Of a stretch of 44,499 nucleotides of DNA, positions 25,971 through 33,705 are shown one piece after another. The translations under genes were made by a program, and so were the position numbers. Below the pieces are notes generated by a model. That model ran no database searches. It was not told the DNA's origin and saw only the letters and a program-made list of their open reading frames with translations. Origin of the DNA: RGIG1995 sp045652425 (GTDB taxonomy: Bacteria; Bacillota; Clostridia; Oscillospirales; CAG-272); contig JAZRUG010000012.1 in NCBI GenBank assembly GCA_045652425.1, positions 1 through 44,499 on the forward strand, written 5' to 3'. Position 1 is the stretch's first letter, and every line of letters begins with the position of its first letter.

Positions 25971-27053
25971 TTAGTTACCTTTTTTTGCTTCAAAAGCATA
26001 TTTTACAAGCTCATCAACTATTTCGCTGTAGGTGAATCCGCTCGCCATAGCCATTTTGGGATAAAGGCTGATAGAAGTAAAACCGGGAAGCGTGTTTATT
26101 TCATTGAATACGATTTTTTCCTCTTCTCCGCAAACGAAGAAATCGACTCTTGAAAGTCCCTTGCAGTCAAGATATTGGAAGATACCCTCTGCTGTACGCT
26201 TGAGGTTTATCCAGGTTGATTTTTTGATATCTGCAGGAATCTTATATGTAGAAGTACCGTTGTTATACTTGTCGTCATAGTCATAGAAATCTGCATCGGA
26301 AATAATTTCACCGCACGTTAAAGCAACAGCTTTTTCGTTACCGAGAACAGCGACCTCGACTTCTTTGCCGACTATAGCTTCTTCAATAAGAACCTTGCCG
26401 TCAAATTTAATGGCCTTTTCCAAAGCAATCTTTAACTCTTCTTCATTTGTTGCCTTTGAAACGCCTACCGAAGAACCGGAATTTGCAGGTTTTACAAATA
26501 CGGGGTAACCTAATTCTGCAACGTCATTTTTGATAGCCTCAAAGTCATTTTCTACGTCGCTTTTAGTTACGTAAACAGTTGCAGCTACGGGTACACCGTA
26601 GTTGTTGAGAAGCATTTTTGTAAACGCCTTATCCATACATACCGCAGAAGAAGCACAACCGGGACCGACGCAAGGAACACCACACATATCAAGCATACCC
26701 TGAAGTCTTCCGTCTTCGGAATATGCGCCGTGCATGACGGGAAATACGACGTCAACAGCAACTCGTTCAACAGAGCCGTTTTCGTTAACTGCATATACCG
26801 CGTGGTCACCATAGCTTGTGGAGAACAACGCCTTTTTCAAGTTTGCGCTGTCGTCTTTCCAGGTATTATCTTTAATTGTTGCATCTTCGCCGTTGTATAA
26901 AAACATTTGACCGCATCTTGTGATACCGACTCTGACAATATCATATTTTTCTCTGTCGACGTTTTCAAGCACCGAGTAAGAGGACTTGAGAGATACCTCA
27001 TATTCGGTAGAATTACCGCCAAACATAACGCAAAGTACTGTTTTTTTACTCAT
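25971..27053 (-). CDS. ddl: D-alanine-D-alanine ligase
   Basis: 360-residue ATP-grasp ligase making the peptidoglycan dipeptide. Signatures: MFGGNSTEYEVSLKSS, FPVMHGAYSEDGRLQGMLD, VFVKPANSGSSVGVSKA, and near the end FNEINTLPGFTSISLYPKM. The YSEDG and LPGFTS segments look like ordinary D-Ala-adding enzymes; the residues that switch to D-Ala-D-Lac were not examined in detail. Confidence 0.96.
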   Translation of the reverse strand: MSKKTVLCVMFGGNSTEYEVSLKSSYSVLENVDREKYDIVRVGITRCGQMFLYNGEDATIKDNTWKDDSANLKKALFSTSYGDHAVYAVNENGSVERVAVDVVFPVMHGAYSEDGRLQGMLDMCGVPCVGPGCASSAVCMDKAFTKMLLNNYGVPVAATVYVTKSDVENDFEAIKNDVAELGYPVFVKPANSGSSVGVSKATNEEELKIALEKAIKFDGKVLIEEAIVGKEVEVAVLGNEKAVALTCGEIISDADFYDYDDKYNNGTSTYKIPADIKKSTWINLKRTAEGIFQYLDCKGLSRVDFFVCGEEEKIVFNEINTLPGFTSISLYPKMAMASGFTYSEIVDELVKYAFEAKKGN

Positions 27054-27092
27054 TCAAATCATCTCCGAAAATTATTATCATACTAACAATAT

Positions 27093-27121
27093 ATTCTATC
27101 ACATTGGAAATGGATTGTCAA
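27093..27121 (-). promoter_or_regulatory. Promoter of the ddl operon
   Basis: On the minus strand TTGACA (27116-27121) and TAGAAT (27093-27098) with a 17-bp spacer, 40 bp before ddl. Confidence 0.7.
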
Positions 27122-27188
27122 TAGAGGCAATATATGCATAAAGCCCACACCTCTGTGCAGAAACATAAGGCGAACAGGCGCAATATAT

Positions 27189-27210
27189 GCCTTCTCCAAT
27201 GGGAGAAGGC
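27189..27210. repeat. Palindromic repeat related to the 15.2-kb element
   Basis: Hairpin GCCTTCTCC (27189-27197) / GGAGAAGGC (27202-27210), loop AATG. The CCTTCTCC...GGAGAAGG core is the one inside the MITE-like element at 15170-15417. The rest of this 277-bp gap holds the ddl promoter and the clpC terminators and no gene. Confidence 0.6.
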
Positions 27211-27255
27211 TTATTTTAGTTTTTGCTCACTCAATATAAGTACACAGAAGCAAAA

Positions 27256-27327
27256 CAAAAGGCGGATAAAAATCCGCCATCATTTTAAATGCAAATATGG
27301 TACACGGGGTTTACCCATGTACCATAT
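27256..27327 (-). terminator. Double terminator after clpC
   Basis: Two hairpins in series: 27295-27327 (ATATGGTAC ... GTACCATAT) directly past the stop, then GGCGGAT (27261-27267) / ATCCGCC (27272-27278) followed on the minus strand by TTTTG. Confidence 0.8.
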
Positions 27328-27330
27328 CTT

Positions 27331-29802
27331 TTATTTCTTCTGATATTCAACCTTTCCGTCAACTGCTTTAACTGTAACGTCATCACCTTTTTGTATTTTT
27401 CCCTCAAGCATTTCAGTAGAGAAGCTGTCTTCAATAAGCCTTTGAATAGTACGGCGGAGCGGTCTTGCGCCAAATGCCGCGTCAAATCCCTCTTTCGAAA
27501 CGAGTTTCGTTACACTTTCGTCAAAGTTTATATTAACTCCCAAAGCCTCGATTCTTCTGCCAACTTCAGAAAGCATAATATTGGATATTCTCTCAATATC
27601 GGGCTGTGTCAGCTTATTAAATATAATAATCTCATCAATACGGTTAATAAATTCCGGACGGAAGGTCTGCTTGAGATGGGACATAAGCAAGGTCTTTACG
27701 TCTTCTTTTTCTTTTTCGGTATTATCAGCAGAAGCAAAGCCCATACTTCTCTTCGTCTCAAGCGCAGATGCTCCCACGTTAGATGTCATTATTATAACCG
27801 TATTTTTAAAATCAACACGTCTTCCCTGGGAGTCGGTCAAAATACCGTCTTCAAGAACCTGAAGAAGCATATTAAATACGTCGGGATGCGCTTTTTCTAT
27901 CTCGTCGAAAAGCACTACCGAATATGGCTTACGTCTTATCTTTTCGGTAAGCTGACCGCCCTCGTCATAGCCCACGTATCCGGGAGGCGAACCGATAAGC
28001 TTCGAAACGCTATGCTTTTCCATATATTCGGACATATCTATTCTTATCATAGCGTTAGGATCACCGAACAAAAGGTCTGCCAACGCCTTCGTAAGCTCGG
28101 TTTTACCGACGCCCGTAGGACCAAGGAACAAGAAGCTACCCATTGGTCTTTTGGGATCTTTCAATCCCATTCTTCCCCTCTTTATAGCTCTTGCAACTGC
28201 GCTGACAGCGTCATCTTGACCGATAATTCTTTCTTTAAGAATATCTTCAAGCTTAAGCAGTCTTTCGCTTTCTTCCTCTGCAAGTTTTTTAACGGGAATA
28301 CCTGTCCAAAGTGTTACGATATCGGCAATATCTTCGTATGACACAGCAAGGTTTTCGCCACCGGCTTTTTCTTTCCACGCTTTTTTCTCTTCTTCGTATT
28401 TTTCGGTAATTTCTTTGCGCTTATCACGTATAACAGCCGCTTTTTCAAAGTCTTGCGCTTTAATCGCCTCTTCAAGTTCGGAATCAATATTTTTAATCTC
28501 TTCTTCAATATCCTTAATTCCGTCTGGCTTTGTAAAATTGTTTATTCTGATTTTTGAAGCCGCTTCGTCAATAAGGTCGATAGCCTTGTCGGGCAAGAAT
28601 CTATCACTAATATATCTCGTAGAAAGATTAACCGAAGCCTCTATAGCCTCGTCAGTTATTTTCACTTTATGATGCGATTCATATTTATCTCGCAGACCTT
28701 TAAGAATAAGAATAGCCTCTTCTTTCGAAGGCTCACCTACCATAACTGACTGAAAACGTCTTTCAAGGGCAGCATCTTTTTCAATGTGCTTTCTGTATTC
28801 TTCAATAGTCGTAGCACCAATAACCTGCATTTCGCCCCTTGCAAGAGCAGGCTTCAGTATATTTGCGGCATCGACTGCGCCCTCGGCAGCACCCGCGCCG
28901 ATTATAGTGTGTATTTCGTCAATAAACAGTATGATATTGGGATTCTTTGCAACCTCTGCCATAACGTTTTTAAGTCTTTCTTCAAACTCACCGCGGTATT
29001 TAGCACCCGCAATCATACCCGAAATATCAAGAGTTACAAGAATTTTACCCACCAAGGTTTCGGGAACGTTACCCTCAACAATTTTTTGAGCAAGTCCCTC
29101 GGCAACAGCCGTTTTACCTACACCGGGTTCACCGATAAGACAAGGATTATTTTTGGTGCGTCTTGAAAGTATCTGTATAACCCTCTGGGTTTCGGTATCC
29201 CTGCCAATAATGGGATCAAGCTTCCCCTCTTTTGCCAGTTCAGTCAAATCTCTGCCATATTGCTTTAATGTCGGCGCATCTTTAAGCTGTGTTTTACCGC
29301 CGCCTTTTCTTATATCTCCCGTATTTTTGGGAGAGGAAGACTGAACATCGTCAAAACTGCCGTCGTCAACACCTTTAATATAGTTTACAAGGTCGGATGC
29401 AAGTTCATTAACGTTAACGTTTTTTGAAGCAAGGATTCTAACACCAACACAGTCACTTTCGGCTATAAGTCCAAGCAAAAGGTGCTCTGTTCCAATATAG
29501 TTCTGACCGAGCCTCATAGCCTGATATGCTGAAGTTTCTATTATTTTCTTTGTACGGGGCGTCATATCAGCCGCACTAACGTTAGTTTTTTTGCCCTCGC
29601 CCGATATTTCTTTTACAGTATCTTTAATAGAATCAAGGACTGCCCCCTTTGAAATCAAAAGTTTTGAAGCAACTCCGTCGGTTTCGGCAAGAAGACCAAG
29701 CAAAATGTGTTCACTTCCAATATATGTGTGCCCAAAATCACGCGCAAATTCGAGAGCTGAATTTAACGCATTTTGAGCCGATTGAGTAAATCTGCTGTTC
29801 AT
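27331..29802 (-). CDS. clpC: ATP-dependent Clp protease ATP-binding subunit ClpC
   Basis: 823-residue AAA+ unfoldase. Double Clp-N repeat (about 1-145, FTQSAQNALNSALEFARDFG and YIGTEHLLLGLIAES); first AAA domain with Walker A GEPGVGKT (224-231) and Walker B ILFIDEIH (291-298); a central UVR-type linker (EAIKAQDFEKAAVIRDKRKE); second AAA domain with GPTGVGKTEL and VVLFDEIEKAHPDVFNMLLQ. It presents substrates, including those arginine-phosphorylated by McsB, to ClpP. Last gene of ctsR-mcsA-mcsB-clpC. Confidence 0.97.
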   Translation of the reverse strand: MNSRFTQSAQNALNSALEFARDFGHTYIGSEHILLGLLAETDGVASKLLISKGAVLDSIKDTVKEISGEGKKTNVSAADMTPRTKKIIETSAYQAMRLGQNYIGTEHLLLGLIAESDCVGVRILASKNVNVNELASDLVNYIKGVDDGSFDDVQSSSPKNTGDIRKGGGKTQLKDAPTLKQYGRDLTELAKEGKLDPIIGRDTETQRVIQILSRRTKNNPCLIGEPGVGKTAVAEGLAQKIVEGNVPETLVGKILVTLDISGMIAGAKYRGEFEERLKNVMAEVAKNPNIILFIDEIHTIIGAGAAEGAVDAANILKPALARGEMQVIGATTIEEYRKHIEKDAALERRFQSVMVGEPSKEEAILILKGLRDKYESHHKVKITDEAIEASVNLSTRYISDRFLPDKAIDLIDEAASKIRINNFTKPDGIKDIEEEIKNIDSELEEAIKAQDFEKAAVIRDKRKEITEKYEEEKKAWKEKAGGENLAVSYEDIADIVTLWTGIPVKKLAEEESERLLKLEDILKERIIGQDDAVSAVARAIKRGRMGLKDPKRPMGSFLFLGPTGVGKTELTKALADLLFGDPNAMIRIDMSEYMEKHSVSKLIGSPPGYVGYDEGGQLTEKIRRKPYSVVLFDEIEKAHPDVFNMLLQVLEDGILTDSQGRRVDFKNTVIIMTSNVGASALETKRSMGFASADNTEKEKEDVKTLLMSHLKQTFRPEFINRIDEIIIFNKLTQPDIERISNIMLSEVGRRIEALGVNINFDESVTKLVSKEGFDAAFGARPLRRTIQRLIEDSFSTEMLEGKIQKGDDVTVKAVDGKVEYQKK

Positions 29803-29836
29803 ATATATTCACCCTTTCTTAATTGTAGACAGACAA

Positions 29837-30841
29837 TCAGCCTATAGATTCTCTGATGTAGTCTGCGCGCAGAACGTCTCTTTCAAAATCACTGATAACC
29901 TTTCCGCCATTACGCAAGATAAGATTTGCAGGTAAAACACCTATCATTATTTCGCCCAAAGCCTCGTAGGTTATATCTTTTATTAAACCTAATGAAATAC
30001 CAAGTCTGACGTCTGCAAATAGTTTCAAAAATTCCTTTGAACTGATAACTCTTGCGTATTTAAGTGTTCCGTACGCTCTGCATATCTTGTCAGCAAGAAC
30101 GGAGAAGTTATCACTTTTTATTATTTCTCTTGCCTTGCGTTCTTTTTCGCAAATTTGAGTAACAATTTCTTCAAGACGTTTTATGGTATCTTCTTCGGTA
30201 ACACCCATGGTAATGCGGTTTGATATTTGATATAGACAACCCTCGGGCTGTGACCCCTCGCCGTACATACCTCGAATAATAAAGCCGAGCTTTGACAACT
30301 GTACCGAAAGATTTTCCATCGACTTCGTCATAGTCAAAGCAGGAAGAAATACCATTACCGATGCTCGCATTGCAAGACCGAGGTTGGTGGGACAATGGGT
30401 AAGATACCCCCACTTTTCACTAAAAGCTATATTAAGATTTTGGTCTAAAATATCATCATAGATACAAGCATTTTTAAATGCTTTTTCAAGAGAAAGACCG
30501 GGAAGGATACACTGAAGCCTTATATGGTCTTCCTCACATACCATAACGGCGACATCGTCTTTTTCATTTTTGAGTAGAGCGTGCGGTAACTTCTTTTTTG
30601 CAAAATCAGGACTGATGTAATGCTTTTCGACTAAAGCCCCCGCTTCATAAGACGATATATCATTAAAATCAATTTTTTCAAAATCACTTCCGAGAGCAGA
30701 CGATACCTTTTCTATAATTTCATTAGCCGAGGTTTCGTCAAGAGTTGAATCAAAGGGATAGTCGGCAATATTTCTTGCGAATCTGATTCGTGAGCTGACT
30801 ACGACGTCATTTTCTTTACCAACAGTGTTATACCAAGCCAT
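29837..30841 (-). CDS. mcsB: Protein arginine kinase McsB
   Basis: 334-residue kinase with the guanido-phosphotransferase fold. SSRIRFARN at 16-24; CEEDHIRLQ at 102-110 (usually NEEDH, the Asn being Cys here); THCPTNLGLAMRASV at 148-162 with the conserved catalytic-loop cysteine. It marks proteins with phospho-arginine for ClpCP. The C-terminal phospho-arginine receptor region seems shorter than in the roughly 360-residue Bacillus protein. Confidence 0.95.
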   Translation of the reverse strand: MAWYNTVGKENDVVVSSRIRFARNIADYPFDSTLDETSANEIIEKVSSALGSDFEKIDFNDISSYEAGALVEKHYISPDFAKKKLPHALLKNEKDDVAVMVCEEDHIRLQCILPGLSLEKAFKNACIYDDILDQNLNIAFSEKWGYLTHCPTNLGLAMRASVMVFLPALTMTKSMENLSVQLSKLGFIIRGMYGEGSQPEGCLYQISNRITMGVTEEDTIKRLEEIVTQICEKERKAREIIKSDNFSVLADKICRAYGTLKYARVISSKEFLKLFADVRLGISLGLIKDITYEALGEIMIGVLPANLILRNGGKVISDFERDVLRADYIRESIG

Positions 30842-30856
30842 AAAATATCCCCTTTC

Positions 30857-31396
30857 TTAATTATCGTTTTCAAGTGCGCGAATCTCGTCGCGGAGAACCG
30901 CCGCTTTTTCAAATTCCTGCGATTTGATAGCAGTCTTCATTTGCGCTTTCAAGTCTTTTATTTTATCTTCTTTGGTTTCTTTAGCTTTATATTTTTTAGG
31001 CTTTTTGCCCATATACTTTGCTTTACCGTGTATTCTTTCGACACTCGTATTAAGCTCGTCTTCAAAGATTTCATAACACTTTGCACAACCTACTTTACCT
31101 TTTCTTACAAGGTCGTCAAATGTTGAAGCGCAGAGCGTACATTTTTTCTTTTCAGAGATTTTTGCGATTTTGTTATCGTATGGCAAACCGAACAGGTCGT
31201 TTAAACCTAAAAGAGATGCCGAACCAAAGCCCAATTCGAAATCATCAAACAGAGAAGGCATTTTTATATTGAGTTTGCCCTCTTTTTTTAACTGTTCGGC
31301 GCATTTTGAACAAAGTGCGTATTCTTTTGTTTGACCGTTTACCGTTTGTTTGTAATAAATTTCAGCATTATATTTTCCACAATTTTGACAAATCAT
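30857..31396 (-). CDS. mcsA: McsA, zinc-finger activator of McsB
   Basis: 179 residues. Four CxxC knuckles (MICQNCGK, ALCSKCAEQ, KCTLCAS, GCAKCYE) followed by a C-terminal UVR motif (AIKSQEFEKAAVLRDEIRALE). Activates McsB and senses stress through its zinc sites. GGAGG precedes the ATG. It is separated from ctsR by 242 bp instead of the usual few bases. Confidence 0.93.
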   Translation of the reverse strand: MICQNCGKYNAEIYYKQTVNGQTKEYALCSKCAEQLKKEGKLNIKMPSLFDDFELGFGSASLLGLNDLFGLPYDNKIAKISEKKKCTLCASTFDDLVRKGKVGCAKCYEIFEDELNTSVERIHGKAKYMGKKPKKYKAKETKEDKIKDLKAQMKTAIKSQEFEKAAVLRDEIRALENDN

Positions 31397-31432
31397 ATTT
31401 ACTTACCTCCATTTGAAACTTTATTTTTTTTC

Positions 31433-31601
31433 GTGGGAACTTTTTTAAAAAAAGCTTCCCACACCCTCAAAAAAATTTATTCATATATTATTCTGTGTAA
31501 TCTCAATGTAGGGACAGGCGTCCTCGACTGTCCGGAAATACAAAAAATTACATAGTATAAAAACACAACAGTCATCCTGAGCGTAGGCGGTTAATACCGC
31601 C
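31433..31601. repeat. Cluster of three hairpins inserted between ctsR and mcsA
   Basis: Within an otherwise gene-free 242-bp gap: GTGGGAA (31433-31439) / TTCCCAC (31456-31462) with a T6-A7 inner stem; GGACAG (31512-31517) / CTGTCC (31528-31533); and GGCGGT (31586-31591) / ACCGCC (31596-31601). The sequence is richer in GC than its surroundings and resembles dispersed intergenic repeats of gut Clostridia (impression from memory). Confidence 0.55.
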
Positions 31602-31638
31602 GCAGTCGAAGGCTCCCATTATTACAGCACCTTTTATT

Positions 31639-32091
31639 TTACTTCATAAGCCTTAAAATAATATGTCGCAAGATGTCAGCCCTGACAGAATTTCTTATAT
31701 GCGAGGGTAATTTACCTAAAGCAGCATTTGAAATAGAACTGCCAAGCAAGACGTATTCCCTCTCGGTGATAACCTCTTGGTCAAGAAGATTGCCGAGAAA
31801 AGCAACTGCTTCTTTTTCGCCTATGGAATCACCGATAGCGTAGAGAAAATGCATAAGATATTCATCTTTCCCCATTTGTTTCCGAATGATTCGAATGTAA
31901 CCACCGCCGCCCCGACGGCTTTCAATAATATATCCCCTTTCGGGAGTAAAACGCGAAGTAATTACGTAATTTATCTGACTCGGTACGCAACCGAGCTGAC
32001 CTGCAAGGTCATTTCGCTTTATTTCAGCGGCGCCCTCTCCCTCATTTATCATTTCTTCAATTAACTTTGCAATAGCATCTGATATAAGCAT
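31639..32091 (-). CDS. ctsR: Transcriptional repressor CtsR
   Basis: 150 residues. Winged helix N-terminus: DLAGQLGCVPSQINYVITSR with the glycine-rich wing ESRRGGGGYIRI that reads the DNA and senses heat, and a C-terminal four-helix region (MHFLYAIGDSIGEKEAVAFL). Represses class III heat-shock genes. Its own operon has a matching operator, so it is autoregulated. Confidence 0.95.
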   Translation of the reverse strand: MLISDAIAKLIEEMINEGEGAAEIKRNDLAGQLGCVPSQINYVITSRFTPERGYIIESRRGGGGYIRIIRKQMGKDEYLMHFLYAIGDSIGEKEAVAFLGNLLDQEVITEREYVLLGSSISNAALGKLPSHIRNSVRADILRHIILRLMK

Positions 32092-32108
32092 TTAAAAGCC
32101 CCTTTCTA

Positions 32109-32164
32109 TTGACTTTGACTTTCTTTCTGATTGCATTATATCATAAAGGTCAAAGAAAGTCAAG
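32109..32164 (-). promoter_or_regulatory. ctsR operon promoter with CtsR operators
   Basis: On the minus strand TTGACT (32158-32163) and TATAAT (32135-32140) with a 17-bp spacer. A CtsR box GGTCAAA-GAA-AGTCAAG spans 32148-32164 on the plus strand over the -35 region. A second tandem AGTCAAAGTCAA lies at 32109-32122 between -10 and start codon. Confidence 0.88.
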
Positions 32165-32216
32165 GTCTATTTTTGACTTTTTTAAAATTAGGTAAAAACA
32201 GATGCGTCATATTACC

Positions 32217-32245
32217 TTGACATAAAAGAAAAAGTGTGATAAAAT
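32217..32245 (+). promoter_or_regulatory. Promoter of tRNA-Leu
   Basis: TTGACA (32217-32222) and TAAAAT (32240-32245), 17-bp spacer, about 65 bp before the tRNA. Confidence 0.75.
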
Positions 32246-32310
32246 AGCAAGGCGAGTTTAGTGAAACTACTACTTTTTCACTATTCACTATTACTTTTAA
32301 CTTAAGATAC

Positions 32311-32394
32311 GCGGGTGTGGCGGAATTGGCAGACGCGCTAGACTTAGGATCTAGTGTCCCCGACGTGCAGGTTCAACTCCTGTCACCCGCACCA
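32311..32394 (+). tRNA. tRNA-Leu (anticodon UAG)
   Basis: GCGGGTG (32311-32317) pairs with CACCCGC (32384-32390); discriminator A and encoded CCA follow. The anticodon arm CTAGA-CTTAGGA-TCTAG places TAG in the loop, and a long variable arm is present as in class II tRNAs. The 3' end is the attachment site of the mobile element that follows. Confidence 0.97.
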
Positions 32395-32755
32395 AAGCAA
32401 TATAATCCGAACCAAATCTTCCCTGTGGGAGACGGGTTCGGATTATTTGTTTATTTCGAGAAATACGAAAATGTATATTTTCGTAACGGCGTGTTAATAC
32501 GCCCTGAGTCAAAACCGCGAGGACCAAGAAAAAAGAAACGTCTATAAAAACAGCGAGAGCCGCCGTATCGGTAGCTCTCGCTGTTTTATTATGTACTTTT
32601 AATGCGGCTTGTTCTGCCTTCCAAGCGGCGAACTCGCGTTGTCCTTCTTCGCTATCGTAAAATGCTCGAATATCATCGAACACACAACGTGCGAAGCGCT
32701 CTATTGCGTACTGAGGGACGTTTGTTTTATTTATTAACTTTTTCTTTCTTGCCAT
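32351..32755 (-). CDS. Small element-borne protein whose frame runs into the tRNA
   Basis: Start at 32755 (MARKKKLINKTNVPQYAIER) after AAAGGAAC. The first 55 residues, charged and helical (FARCVFDDIRAFYDSEEGQR EFAAWKAEQ), look like a real small protein of the kind seen in clostridial mobilizable elements. The frame then runs through a hairpin at 32551-32580, across the left attachment repeat and into the tRNA, giving 134 residues. The C-terminal half is therefore probably not functional or is acquired at integration. Function unknown. Confidence 0.45.
   Translation of the reverse strand: MARKKKLINKTNVPQYAIERFARCVFDDIRAFYDSEEGQREFAAWKAEQAALKVHNKTARATDTAALAVFIDVSFFLVLAVLTQGVLTRRYENIHFRISRNKQIIRTRLPQGRFGSDYIALVRVTGVEPARRGH
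32374..32396. repeat. Left attachment repeat (attL)
   Basis: First copy of the 23-bp direct repeat, covering the T-arm 3' side, acceptor strand and CCA of tRNA-Leu plus two As. Confidence 0.85.
32402..32450 (+). terminator. Terminator downstream of tRNA-Leu, supplied by the element
   Basis: ATAATCCGAACC (32402-32413) pairs with GGTTCGGATTAT (32435-32446), followed by TTGTTTATTT. It lies inside the element, so integration gave the tRNA a new terminator. Confidence 0.75.
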
Positions 32756-33078
32756 ATTAAATTGTTCCTTTCTTATGTATTGGAACATTAATATATGGGA
32801 AACGATATGCGGATGGCGGTTAGTGAAAATTGTATCGTATATATTATATGTGTGAGCAATCGCACAAATACCGATTGCACCTGCCTTTAGGTAAAAAAGG
32901 AAAGTAAGTAGTAGCACATACATCAAGCTATTATTTACCATTGGATGACGACACCAATATAAAAACGCGGTTTGGCACAGCCGATTCAGAGAATGTGCTC
33001 GTCGTAGTCACGTCCTAACTGTCGCGTGGCTATGTTGGTCAGGGGTTGGAGTTGGAAGATAGACCTCATTAAGCCTAA

Positions 33079-33318
33079 CCCGATAAAAATCGGTACATTG
33101 GTTAAAACTATCCCAAAAGCGAGGGCATGGCCACCGCTCTCATGTATGGAGGGCGCAGGGGATGCACAGACATACCGAAAGGTTACGCACGTGGAAAAGT
33201 GTGGCTTGGCGCGTGTAGAAAGTGTAGTGGATTTAATAGGTTGTAAACTTATTAAAGATACAGTCGGACAGTAATGTATTTGGGCGGCTTCTCAGAGTGC
33301 TACAGGAGAAGTCTGCCC
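33079..33318 (+). other. Candidate structured RNA (multi-hairpin, no convincing gene)
   Basis: In the 944-bp stretch between the small protein and the relaxase, the plus strand can form CCGAT-AAAA-ATCGG (33080-33093), a TTTAATA... stem at 33232-33256 (11 bp, 3-nt loop) and GGGC-GGCTTCTC / GAGAAG-T-GCCC (33282-33318, 12 bp plus one bulge). A plus-strand frame at 33026-33274 has no ribosome binding site and odd composition, so I do not call it a gene. Function unknown; could be an RNA regulator or a replication or transfer site. Confidence 0.4.
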
Positions 33319-33319
33319 A

Positions 33320-33562
33320 AAAGATGCCGTTGCTGCTTAATTTTCAAACGCTAATAGCAGTACATTAGTTTTTCTTATTCATATTTCACCTCTATCAAAA
33401 TCCTTACAGAAAAGGATAGAAAACGCAACCATCTGCAAGCCGAATTAAATTCGCCTTAGATGGTTGCTTTTCCTTATACAAGAGGAAAAAACTTGTGGTG
33501 AGTTGTGGGCGTGTTGGCTTGCAGTTAACTTATCAAAAAATTGCAACGGCAACGGCATCTTT
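33320..33562. repeat. Spaced inverted repeat within the element
   Basis: AAAGATGCCGTTGC at 33320-33333 is perfectly inverted at 33549-33562, with weaker similarity extending about 40 bp on each side. The arms enclose the terminator at 33425-33471. Confidence 0.6.
33425..33471 (+). terminator. Intrinsic terminator within the mobile element
   Basis: GCAACCATCT (33425-33434) with AGATGGTTGC (33458-33467), an inner GCGAATT-like stem, then TTTT. It may end the transcript that contains the candidate structured RNA. Confidence 0.65.
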
Positions 33563-33607
33563 CTGAGGCGGACTTCAATTCAAAACAAAAACATAACAAA
33601 CACATAA

Positions 33608-33705
33608 AGGAGAGCTGAGGAGATCGGTGATCCGACGAAGCTCTCCTATAGATATACACATAACATTAGCAATAACATAAAAGGGTAAGGCTCAAAACCT
33701 TACCC
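33608..33705 (-). terminator. Two hairpins at the relaxase 3' end
   Basis: GGGTAAGG/CCTTACCC (33683-33705) overlaps the relaxase stop and is followed on the minus strand by TTTTATG. Further on, AGGAGAGCT/AGCTCTCCT (33608-33647) has an inner TCGG/CCGA stem. Confidence 0.65.

Noticed and set aside
27289..28341. Plus-strand frame of 350 codons
   Set aside because: Antisense to clpC with no protein-like motifs or start signal.
32317..32547. 76-codon plus-strand frame
   Set aside because: Begins inside tRNA-Leu and runs through its terminator.
33026..33274. 82-codon frame in the mobile element
   Set aside because: No ribosome binding site and it covers stems of a likely structured RNA.
32990..33330. 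Group II intron fragment
   Set aside because: No recognisable 5' GUGYG or domain V hairpin and no reverse transcriptase nearby.
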